Shown: in pieces, positions 1-7,503 of the stretch
Numbering within the stretch: position 1 is the first letter of the stretch
Layout of the letters: every line of letters begins with the position of its first letter
Assembly: GCF_900183975.1 (NCBI RefSeq)
Contig: NZ_LT853882.1
Location: forward strand, 3,651,501-3,715,500
Direction of reading: 5' to 3'
Length of the DNA stretch: 64,000 nt
Origin: Xanthomonas fragariae
GTDB taxonomy: Bacteria > Pseudomonadota > Gammaproteobacteria > Xanthomonadales > Xanthomonadaceae
Position numbers and translations under genes: made by a program
The notes under the pieces: model-generated
Databases searched by the model: none
Seen by the model: only the letters and a program-made list of their open reading frames with translations
What the model was told of the DNA's origin: nothing

Positions 1-25
1 TCACCACTCTTGATGCCACCACCAC

Positions 26-53
26 AGTGCGCGCCGCTAAGCAGGCGCGCACT
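26..53 (-). terminator. Hairpin downstream of gnd
   Basis: A perfect 10-bp inverted repeat (AGTGCGCGCC / GGCGCGCACT) surrounds an 8-nt loop and lies about 20 bp past the gnd stop codon on the minus strand. It is followed by GTGGTGG and not by a T run, so it could be a factor-dependent terminator or an mRNA-stabilising hairpin. It is not a classical intrinsic terminator. Confidence 0.4.
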
Positions 54-71
54 GCCGTCGCGCTGGATCGC

Positions 72-1013
72 TTATGCGTCCTTGCTGCCGATCGTCGGTG
101 GTACCGATGTCGTGGTCATCACTGCATGCCCACCGAACTGGTTGCGCATTGCAGCCAGCAGTTTGTCGGTGAACGAATCCTTGTCGCGCGAACGCAGCCG
201 TTCCATCAGCGACAGCGTGATGATCGGTGCAGGGACTTCCAGATCGATGGCCTCGGCTACCGTCCAGCGGCCTTCGCCTGAATCGGCCACGAACGGCGCA
301 ATGCCAGCCATGGTCGGGTTGTGCGCAAGCGCGTCGGCAGTGAGGTCCAGCAGCCAGGAGCGCACCACGCTGCCATCGCGCCAGATCTCGGCGACCTGTT
401 GCAGATCCAGCGCAAAATCGGTCTTGTGCTGCATCAATGCGAAGCCTTCGGCGTAAGCCTGCATCATTCCGTACTCGATACCGTTGTGGACCATCTTGGT
501 GAAGTGGCCGGCACCGCTCGGGCCAACCCGACCCCAGCCCTTATCCGGCGCGGGCGCCAAGGTGGCCAGGATCGGATGCAACGTGGTCACCGCCGCCTCG
601 TCGCCGCCTACCATCAAGCTGTAGCCTTCCTGCATGCCCCAGATGCCACCGCTGGTTCCGCAATCGACGAAGGAGATACCGCTGGCCTGCAACAGCGTGG
701 CGCGGCGTTGCGAATCCTTGTAATACGAATTGCCGCCATCGATGACGATGTCGCCCGCTTCCAACAATCGCAGCAGTTGCGCCAAGGTGTCATCAACGAT
801 CTTGCCGGCCGGCACCATCAGCCACACCACCCGCGGACTCGGCAGCGCAGACACCAGCGACGCCAGCGCATCAGCGGTGACAATGCCCTTGACCTGCGCG
901 CCACTGCGCGCGCTCGCGCCTGGATCGTAGCCATGCACGCGATGCCCACCGTTGACTAACCGCTCGGCCATATTGGCCCCCATGCGGCCCAACCCCACCA
1001 TACCCAGTTCCAT
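72..1013 (-). CDS. gnd: 6-phosphogluconate dehydrogenase, short decarboxylating type
   Basis: Oxidative decarboxylation of 6-phosphogluconate to ribulose-5-phosphate in the cytosolic pentose phosphate pathway. The 313-residue protein starts with a Rossmann motif (GLGRMGANMA, residues 8-17). It carries the substrate loop CGTSGGIWG and the catalytic signature GHFTKMVHNGIEYGMMQAY. At about 310 residues it matches the short, often NAD-preferring YqeC/GntZ-like class and not the 470-residue E. coli Gnd; cofactor preference is inference from that class. A GAGGAG ribosome site precedes the ATG. The upstream exported-protein gene ends only 9 bp before it on the same strand, so the two may be cotranscribed. 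Confidence 0.9.
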   Translation of the reverse strand: MELGMVGLGRMGANMAERLVNGGHRVHGYDPGASARSGAQVKGIVTADALASLVSALPSPRVVWLMVPAGKIVDDTLAQLLRLLEAGDIVIDGGNSYYKDSQRRATLLQASGISFVDCGTSGGIWGMQEGYSLMVGGDEAAVTTLHPILATLAPAPDKGWGRVGPSGAGHFTKMVHNGIEYGMMQAYAEGFALMQHKTDFALDLQQVAEIWRDGSVVRSWLLDLTADALAHNPTMAGIAPFVADSGEGRWTVAEAIDLEVPAPIITLSLMERLRSRDKDSFTDKLLAAMRNQFGGHAVMTTTSVPPTIGSKDA

Positions 1014-1022
1014 AATCGCTCC

Positions 1023-2438
1023 TCATGATCTGATCAGTGCAGGGTGCCACGCCGGGCGTACGCCGGCGTCGCGGAAATTTCCGATGGGTTGTTTCGTCGC
1101 GGTGCTGGCGCTGCACTGCTTCAGCTGCCAATCGATCCATCGCCAGTACAAGGTGGTGCGCAGATTGTGCAAGGTCAGCTCGATGGCATACGGCGTGCGC
1201 GGGTTACGGTCGAGCAAGCGTGCCACGTGATAGCCGATCGGCTTGATACCCTTGGGATGCACGTACACCAAAAAACCTTGGTAAAACGGGTCATCCAGCA
1301 GCGTCTGCAGTTCTTGCAGCCGTGCTTGGTGCTGCCGGTCGAGCGTGGCGCGCAACTGCGCATCGCGTTCGTAGAGCAGGCGCTCGAAGCGGCGCTTGCC
1401 TGACCTGCGCAGATTCTTGGCCAATTCCCAGATCCGACGGTTGAGCGCATCGTAATGCGCAAAACCACCGTGCTGCGCCAGCGCCTGTGCTGCCGCATCG
1501 CTGACATCCACCACCACAAAGTTTTCCGCCTGATTGTGGATGTCATCCAGAAACGACTTGTTGAACACATGCGCGATGAAGCCCGGCGCACCGACAAATG
1601 CCTGCCGCCCCAACTGCGCGGTCTTGACCGCTTTGCCGTCGGCAAAGAATTCGCCGGCATGCGCACCGAGCACAATGCTGTCGGTGTCGTGCAAGGTCAA
1701 AAACGTGCCGATCGACAACTCGCCGGGCGTAAACACCTGATCGAATCCGGCATCGCCATATAACTCGCGCTGCGTGGCGAGCTGGGCCACCTGTCGGCCC
1801 ACGCCGCACTCTGAGCGCACCTGGCCGCGATAGAACGCATCCAGTGCCTGCGCATTGCTGCGGTGTGGTTGATAGCCGCGTCCGAAGCTGCGAAAGCTGC
1901 TCCAGCCCTGCGCGGCTGCGCCGCGCCAGCCAAACCCGATCCAGCCTAGCTGCAGCGCCGAAAAACGGTAGTGCGCGTTGTTCTGCAACTGCGTCGCCGC
2001 ACGCCGCGTGGCGGCGCCGACCTCGAACGCGTACGCGCAATATGTGGCGGAATCGTCCAGCAAGGCCTTGAGCGATGCGCCACGCTGTTGCGTATCCCAG
2101 CTGGCCGGCAGTATCAGTTGCAGATCCCCGGCTGCCTGCGCCTGCGCAAGCGAACCACGCGTACATGGCTCGCCACGCTGGATCGCCGGTGCGCTGACGG
2201 CTGCGCTGTGGATCTTCCAGCCAAGCCGCCGAAGCAATGCTTCTACGCAGTCCGCACTCGCTGCATTGGCGGACTCACTCGGTGCGGCGCCAGCGACCTG
2301 CAACACCTGCGTGCCGAGCAACGCGGCTGTGCACAACAGCGCGGTAAAACGGCCTGGCCGCGCGCGCCGCACGGGCGCGCACGCACGATATGCGGTGCTT
2401 GCCAACAGCGGCGCCCAGTGCGTCCGGAATGAACTCAT
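1023..2438 (-). CDS. Uncharacterised exported protein, 471 aa
   Basis: Product not recognised. The N-terminus is arginine-rich (residues 1-30), followed by a hydrophobic stretch (about 31-50, FTALLCTAALLGTQVLQVAG) that looks like a long signal peptide or anchor. The mature part has an aromatic-rich middle (around ALQLGWIGFGWRG) and a conserved-looking SECGVGRQ segment with a single cysteine at the head of a predicted helix. GELSIGTFLTLHD and NFVVVDVSD follow, then a charged C-terminal helix. The Cys-on-helix arrangement followed by strand and His-containing segments weakly recalls papain-like transglutaminases, but I cannot confirm that. The gene lies 9 bp upstream of gnd on the same strand, so cotranscription is likely. 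No frameshift is seen, and length and codon use look native. Confidence 0.75.
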   Translation of the reverse strand: MSSFRTHWAPLLASTAYRACAPVRRARPGRFTALLCTAALLGTQVLQVAGAAPSESANAASADCVEALLRRLGWKIHSAAVSAPAIQRGEPCTRGSLAQAQAAGDLQLILPASWDTQQRGASLKALLDDSATYCAYAFEVGAATRRAATQLQNNAHYRFSALQLGWIGFGWRGAAAQGWSSFRSFGRGYQPHRSNAQALDAFYRGQVRSECGVGRQVAQLATQRELYGDAGFDQVFTPGELSIGTFLTLHDTDSIVLGAHAGEFFADGKAVKTAQLGRQAFVGAPGFIAHVFNKSFLDDIHNQAENFVVVDVSDAAAQALAQHGGFAHYDALNRRIWELAKNLRRSGKRRFERLLYERDAQLRATLDRQHQARLQELQTLLDDPFYQGFLVYVHPKGIKPIGYHVARLLDRNPRTPYAIELTLHNLRTTLYWRWIDWQLKQCSASTATKQPIGNFRDAGVRPAWHPALIRS

Positions 2439-2492
2439 CGATGCAGTGCGCAGTGGATCGGCGGCATGGCTCCTGCAGCCTCAGATGTAGAA

Positions 2493-2513
2493 AGCCCCGG
2501 CATGGCCGGGGCT
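2493..2513 (-). terminator. Rho-independent terminator after glycine-zipper gene
   Basis: A 9-bp GC-rich perfect stem (AGCCCCGGC / GCCGGGGCT) with a 3-nt loop. On the minus strand it is followed by TTTCT, just past the stop of the glycine-zipper gene. Confidence 0.8.
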
Positions 2514-2535
2514 CGTCGCATTCAACCCTACGAAC

Positions 2536-2916
2536 TCAGCGACGTTCGCAGACGCGCTCGACCTGACGATTCCCGTTGGCTTGCTGGCGGTTGCCCTGGA
2601 TGGTGCGGCCTGCCGCGCCACCAGCGACTGCACCGGCGACGGTTGCAAGTTTCTTGCCATTGCCGCCACCGACCTGGTTGCCGAGCAAACCGCCGATGGC
2701 AGCGCCGGCAAGAGTGCCGCCGATGCGATTCGGGTCGGTCGAATTCTTTTGCACTTCGACATTGCGGCAGCGAACGCGCGTGCCATCAGAGAACTTGCGG
2801 CCTTCGTCTGCTTCCGAATAGCGATGGTGATGCGAATGGTTCTGGGCCTGCGCGAAGGTGCTCGTCGCCATCAGACCGATCAGGGAAATACTCAGCAGGG
2901 AATTGCGCGTCGTCAT
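2536..2916 (-). CDS. Glycine-zipper 2TM domain protein
   Basis: A small (126 aa) exported protein. The N-terminal signal peptide (residues 1-25) ends with the AQAQ cleavage region, followed by a His-rich linker (HSHHH). The glycine zipper (about residues 66-105) reads GGTLAGAAIGGLLGNQVGG then AGAVAGGAAGRTIQG, the pattern of the Rickettsia 17-kDa surface antigen/glycine-zipper family. These proteins usually sit in or at the outer membrane. There is no lipobox cysteine at the signal-peptide end. It forms a single-gene unit closed by the terminator just downstream. The cellular role cannot be read from the sequence. Confidence 0.8.
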   Translation of the reverse strand: MTTRNSLLSISLIGLMATSTFAQAQNHSHHHRYSEADEGRKFSDGTRVRCRNVEVQKNSTDPNRIGGTLAGAAIGGLLGNQVGGGNGKKLATVAGAVAGGAAGRTIQGNRQQANGNRQVERVCERR

Positions 2917-3041
2917 CGTTGGTCTCCATCGTTCTCGGCCGCTCGGCGAGTCGTGGCTGCACTCTGGTCGCTGGATCGAGAACAGAACGTGAAGCGCTCA
3001 GCCCTCTATTCAGGCTTTGGAGCGAAGCGTGAACCACGCCA

Positions 3042-3767
3042 TCACCGCTGCGTGGCGGGTTCGCTCTGCGGCACATTGGTAGACGCTGGCGGCGGGTACT
3101 GCGCTTCGACCGGCAACGGCGCCACTGGAGGCTGTGCGATGGTGCTCGACCCGGCTGCAGGCGCGGCAGCGGGTGCAGCCGCTGGCGTGGTCGCTGCCGG
3201 GTGCGCTGTGGCCGGCGCAGGTGCAGGCGCCGCTTCGGTCACCCTGGGCAGATACGAATTCAGGCGTTCGAAGAAGCGCTTGTAGAAGGCCGCATCCTGC
3301 ACCGTGGTGCTCGACACGCGCACCAGCGAGTCGCCGCTGCTGCCGACCGGCAACGACAACGAGCCCAGCACGCCCACGCCGACGCTGGCCGAGGTCGTGC
3401 TCTTCTTCAATGCGTAGCGATCCTGCAGCGCGCTGACGAACACCTGCGCCTTGCCGCCATCTTGCGTGGCGCAGGAAATGCGCAGATTGAGCTGCTCGCT
3501 CTGGTCGGCCTCTTTGAGCTGAAAGTTCTTGCTGCCCTCCACGGCAGCGGCGTCCGCGCGCGTTACCGCATAGCCTTGGCTCAACAACACCCGCCGTGCG
3601 GCCTCGCAGGCTTGCGGCGAACTGGCCACCACGCTGCGCGAATAGGTGTCATCGGAATTGAACGACTCGCGCATCAGCATCGTGTCGCCCTTGCTGCCAC
3701 CGCAGCCGGCCAAGGTTGCCAGCGCGCCGAGCAGCGCACCGCGCGCGATCAGGGAAGAACAAGACAT
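3042..3767 (-). CDS. DUF2242-family lipoprotein
   Basis: Start chosen at the second ATG, because residues from MSCSSLIARGALLG give a proper lipoprotein signal peptide ending in the lipobox LAGC; an upstream ATG would add 12 residues. The mature 220-residue domain matches my memory of the DUF2242 lipoproteins, with the pattern VASSPQACEAARRVLLSQGY near its start and FYKRFFERLNSYL near residue 165. After that comes a low-complexity Ala/Pro tail of about 70 residues. It is probably anchored in the outer membrane. It is a single gene on the minus strand with no clear operon partner, and its function is unknown. Confidence 0.75.
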   Translation of the reverse strand: MSCSSLIARGALLGALATLAGCGGSKGDTMLMRESFNSDDTYSRSVVASSPQACEAARRVLLSQGYAVTRADAAAVEGSKNFQLKEADQSEQLNLRISCATQDGGKAQVFVSALQDRYALKKSTTSASVGVGVLGSLSLPVGSSGDSLVRVSSTTVQDAAFYKRFFERLNSYLPRVTEAAPAPAPATAHPAATTPAAAPAAAPAAGSSTIAQPPVAPLPVEAQYPPPASTNVPQSEPATQR

Positions 3768-4045
3768 GGGAAAGATTCCGGCATCCAAAACCGGCCAAAG
3801 CATAGCCGCAACCCATGTGCGCGCGGCGTCGCGTTGCCGGATCGAAGCAACGGCGGTTCATCCGCTGGCAATTGCAGGCCACCTGCAGGCAGCTTCCATC
3901 GGCGCCGATGCGCTCGGCGCGCAGATAGCGGTGCGCGCGCACCAGAGCCAGCGCGACCGGTGCGTCGCACGGCTCGCCCCACAAGCGAAGCGCGAAGCCC
4001 TGGGCCTGCACGGCCTGCAAACAACAGATCTGCCTGCGCACGGCA
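3768..4045. other. Non-coding or decayed stretch
   Basis: No gene with a credible start and ribosome site is visible. One minus-strand frame (about 3830-4041) reads smoothly (ALRLWGEPCDAPVALALVRA) and has coding-like base use, so it may be the remains of a further gene of the adjacent decayed cluster. It also holds the promoter region for the DUF2242 lipoprotein. Confidence 0.4.
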
Positions 4046-4730
4046 CTACCGCAAGATCAGCGCGTAGTCGTGACTGCGACTACTCTGGGTGAGCGCATGC
4101 GCCTGCGCAGCGTTTGGCCGCTGTCAGCGCCGTACGCGCTCCTCGCGCAGCGTAAACAGGCTGCCCAGAATCCGGCCCAGGCTCCATGCCTGCGGCATCA
4201 CGTGCCCACCGACCACGACCGTTTTCCGCCGTCGCCACGCCAATGCCAATTGGCCGCAATCGCTTTCGCAAAGCATGCAACACCGCACGCATGCCGGACA
4301 GATAACTGGCGGCATCGGCACTGTTATACAGCTGCCTGGGCACTGCCTCCCCACGCCACTGACATCCGAAATACGGCACGTTGGTCAGATCCAGAGCGTT
4401 CGTCTTGGCAGGCAGGCGTGGGGTCAGCAGGCTGCCGACTACCACCGGCGCCTCCAAGCCATGTCGCTGCAGGCGCGTGCGTGCCAACGATGCACGCGCG
4501 GGATCGATTCCATGCCATGCGCATGCGGCTTTCCACTTCAGCGGCCAGCAAGGCGCTGCCGATGCCGCAGAACGGGTCGAACAACACCTCGCCCGGCAGA
4601 CTGAAGTGGCGCACGGATGGCGGCATCTGCTTGACCCACTTACAGTCGCGTCCGTTTAACGGGTCGGCCGTGCGCAGGTGGTCGTGCAGTGCCCAGGCCG
4701 AGTCGTCGTCCGGGGTCGGCGTCCACAACC
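4046..4730 (-). pseudogene. DNA methyltransferase remnant (N4/N6 class), frameshifted
   Basis: The minus strand carries pieces of an S-adenosylmethionine-dependent DNA methylase in three frames. First comes PLNGRDCKWVKQMPPSV, then the SAM-binding signature DPFCGIGSALLAAEVE (near 4555-4600), then RLPAKTNALDLTNVPYFGC (near 4380-4450). In the third frame TVVVGGHVMPQAWSLGRILG (near 4170-4230) leads to a C-terminal SHDYALILR followed by TAG at 4046. At least two frameshifts separate the blocks, so no functional protein is expected. It follows the radical-SAM remnant and nadV on the same strand, so it belonged to the same cluster. Boundaries are approximate. Confidence 0.65.
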
Positions 4731-4734
4731 GCGC

Positions 4735-5320
4735 TGATCGAGCTCATCCAACGACTGGACCAACGGGGCTGCTGCATGCAATCGGCCGGCCAGCTCTCCA
4801 CGCCAATGCGGTGCTGCTCGACATAGCGCCAGGTGCCATTGCTGCGATACGCATCGTCCAGGCGCGACAGCTCGCGAAAGATCACCTGCGTGACGCCACA
4901 GTTGCGCGCCCAATCGATGGACTGCGCCACCGCATCGGCCATGCCTACACCATCACATTGCACGATGCAGACCAGCCGCACCGGCAGGCGTGCTGCACTG
5001 AGTAGTGCGCTGTGTACGAAAATCCCGGCATCGGCGATCGGCTCATCCGGACGAAACCGCATGATTGCCTCGTTGCAGTCCTGCAGTGGATGGCGGCGCG
5101 ATAACTCAATCCACGACAACCCAAACGCGACCAAAGCATCGATCGACCGCGTTCCCTGCACACGCGCAAACCCGGCACCATTGCTTTAGAGCACGCGCTG
5201 CTCGACAGGCGGGCCGTTAGCCGTGGTCGACAAGGTGCGCAGCAATGCCTGCAACCCGTCCGGAGGATCGCGGGCATCACCAACACCTCGTCGCTGGGTG
5301 CGTACATGTTGGTGCCTGCG
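4735..5320 (-). pseudogene. Radical-SAM-like protein remnant
   Basis: A long minus-strand frame reads GLQALLRTLSTTANGPPVEQ, then is stopped by TAA at 5186-5188. It resumes in frame with SNGAGFARVQGTRSIDALVA, ending near RLVCIVQCDGVGMADAVAQS and VTQVIFRELSRLDDAY. The last blocks resemble the C-terminal half of radical-SAM/viperin-like barrels (strand, then the FKEL-type strand). The cysteine cluster expected at the N-terminus was not found, so the gene is truncated as well as interrupted, and it loses frame again near 4750. Family assignment is inference from these strand patterns. It lies immediately downstream of nadV. Confidence 0.45.
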
Positions 5321-5329
5321 CGCCGACCA

Positions 5330-6733
5330 TCAACGGCGCGCAGCGTCGGCGCGCGCACGCACCTGCTGCAATGTCCACTGCTGCTGCATTGCGCCGTTTT
5401 CCCACACCGTCACCAACGCATCTTCGCTATCGGCATGTGTCGCCACTTCGTCCAACAGCGCGCTGCGATAACTTCCATCGCGACGGTCGCGCACCAAGGT
5501 CAGGCGACCGCGCTTGCTCTGCTTGCCCTGATCGGTGATCGGGTCCTTGTAGACGTCGATCCATTGCCCGTCCACACGCACCGCCGAGCACTTCAGCGCG
5601 AATTTCTGCGTGTCGCGGTCCACCTTCTGCAGCAAGGCACCGCCCATGCCGAAGGCGACATTGTCGGCCGCATAACCAGCAGCGGTGACGCGTTCCAGGA
5701 TCGCGCGCAGCGATTGCGGATTGATGCCATCGCCCTGGATCACGCGCACATGGTTGAGCACTTTGTAGCCCTTGCCATTGACCTGATGCCCGAACGCCTC
5801 ATCGAGCAGCAATAAACATTGCTCGAGTACATCCACCGGCTCGCCCGAGTCCGGCCGGATCACCACCGTCGCGCCGGAGGCGATCACTTCCTCGCGCAGG
5901 GTGCTACCCCAATGCTCGCGGATGGCGCGATAGATGTCGTAGCTGTCCGACACCACCGCCACGATCGATCCCGGGCGCGCGAACTGCGTCAGCATGTTGC
6001 GATACGCATCCACCTCACGTTCGCGCCCCCAACTGGTGATGGTGCTGTGTTCGGCGGCAGGAATCGAATACCCCGCCAACGGTGTGTGGTAATGCGCACG
6101 TGCCAGCAATAACGCCGACAGGGTATCGGTGCCGAGAAAGTTCACCAGATGCGCGGCACCACCCAACGCGGCAGAGCCAAGACTGGAGACCCCACGCGCG
6201 CCGAAATCGTGCAGCTTGAACGGCAGCTGCCCTTCCGGATCGTCGCTGGTGCGCTGCAGGTAATCGCGCACGATTTGCTTCACCTGCCAGCTCACCGTGG
6301 CCACCGTCACCGGATACCACACGCGCAACAACAGCGTTTCCAGATACGACGGCACCCAGAACGCCTTGGCATCGGTGGACTCGATCGTCATCAACACATT
6401 GTGCGTGGGCACCAACGCACCTTCGGGCACCGCGCGGATGCGGATCGGCAACTGCCCACCGAGACGATCGACGATATCGCGCCAGCCTGCTTCGTTGAAC
6501 GGTTCGCCGTGAGCGGCCAACAGTTCTTTCGCATCGTCGATATCGGCGTGCCTCACCGGCCGGTTGATCGCCTCTTTCAGGATCGATTGCAGGCCGAAGA
6601 ACACGGTCTGGTCGTACACGCCGCCACGTGATTCGACATAGAAGAACGCCGCATCGGTACCCGGCGGATACTGCAACCAGTGGCTGGCCTTGTAGCTGTC
6701 GGTGTTGAGCAGCAGGTTATCGAGGTAATGCAT
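5330..6733 (-). CDS. nadV: Nicotinamide phosphoribosyltransferase
   Basis: Makes NMN from nicotinamide and PRPP, the first step of the two-step NAD salvage route, in the cytosol. The 467-residue protein starts at MHYLDNLLLNTDSYKASHW (chosen over an ATG 19 codons upstream because this is the family's conserved N-terminus). It has the NAMPT hallmarks: FFGLQSILKE, the FKLHDFGARGVSS active-site segment, the AAEHSTITSWG loop around the catalytic His, VSDSYDIY and the phosphate-binding VIRPDSGEPVD. Length is normal for bacterial NadV and no defect is visible. Its usual partner, NadM-Nudix, lies directly upstream but is broken, and remnants of other cluster members lie downstream. Confidence 0.92.
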   Translation of the reverse strand: MHYLDNLLLNTDSYKASHWLQYPPGTDAAFFYVESRGGVYDQTVFFGLQSILKEAINRPVRHADIDDAKELLAAHGEPFNEAGWRDIVDRLGGQLPIRIRAVPEGALVPTHNVLMTIESTDAKAFWVPSYLETLLLRVWYPVTVATVSWQVKQIVRDYLQRTSDDPEGQLPFKLHDFGARGVSSLGSAALGGAAHLVNFLGTDTLSALLLARAHYHTPLAGYSIPAAEHSTITSWGREREVDAYRNMLTQFARPGSIVAVVSDSYDIYRAIREHWGSTLREEVIASGATVVIRPDSGEPVDVLEQCLLLLDEAFGHQVNGKGYKVLNHVRVIQGDGINPQSLRAILERVTAAGYAADNVAFGMGGALLQKVDRDTQKFALKCSAVRVDGQWIDVYKDPITDQGKQSKRGRLTLVRDRRDGSYRSALLDEVATHADSEDALVTVWENGAMQQQWTLQQVRARADAARR

Positions 6734-6786
6734 GACGGAAACTCCTTCGCGTCGAATGAACCAGCAGTCTGTCCGCCGGTGGGAGG

Positions 6787-7300
6787 TCACGGTTCCAAGC
6801 CACTCAAAATTGCGCGTTGTCGCTCAGCCGCGCCCAAGGAAAAATTCAAGCAGATGCAGATGGCCTCCACACCAGCGCGGGCCCGAATCCAGTGCACCTT
6901 GTGGCCATTATCGCCGCCGCGCAGCGCAGGCAATTCACCGGCCGGACATTCAACGTGGAAGGCAGGCGTGATGGTGCGCCCCCACAGGCTGCGCTCGGGA
7001 TGATCGAATACATGGCGACCGCCCGACGCGCCCTTGAGCACCGGCACAGCCACCTTGAGCCGGGTTTCCTCGCGCAACTCGCGCAGGCAGCCATCCAGCG
7101 CCTTCGTCCTGGACATAAAGCCGCCGGGCAATGCCCACAATCCCTTGCCCGGCTCGGCTCCGCTCGGCGCGACGACGCAGCAGCGGTACGTGCCCCGAAT
7201 GCACAACTACCGCGTCAGTGGTGACGAAGGTCGGCCGATACGGCGCGTCTTTCCACGCCGCGCGGTACCGCTCGATGAAAGTCAAAGCGACAACAACGTT
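6787..7300 (-). pseudogene. nadM: NadM-type NMN adenylyltransferase/Nudix remnant
   Basis: Intact members of this family (about 340 aa) fuse an N-terminal NMN adenylyltransferase to a C-terminal Nudix hydrolase. Here only the linker and Nudix part remain. FIERYRAAWKDAPYRPTFV and the strand up to VVHSGHVPLLRRRAE lie in one frame. The Nudix box GGFM ... LRELREETRL continues in another. The shift coincides with a 10-base insertion that duplicates GCCGAG (near 7153-7168). The adenylyltransferase domain is absent, replaced upstream by the ctp terminator region. It lies directly upstream of nadV in the same orientation, which supports the identification. Confidence 0.8.
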
Positions 7301-7456
7301 CGGTCCGTAGATGAGGTAGTCGTCCGCAAAATTAGGTAACGGTTTCTGATCGCAAACACGCGCTGAGGTTGCCCAGGCTTTCTTGACGCACCATGGCGGC
7401 AACCTACAAAAAGCAACCGCTGCATACCCGCTCCCGAGAAATACCGCCATAAAAAA

Positions 7457-7478
7457 ACGCCACCGACTGCGGTGGCGT
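7457..7478 (-). terminator. Intrinsic terminator after ctp
   Basis: A 9-bp stem (ACGCCACCG / CGGTGGCGT) with loop ACTG is flanked by A and T runs on both sides. It can therefore work in both directions. It lies 26 bp past the ctp stop codon. Confidence 0.9.
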
Positions 7479-7503
7479 TTTTATCCAAACCATCAACCAG
7501 CGG

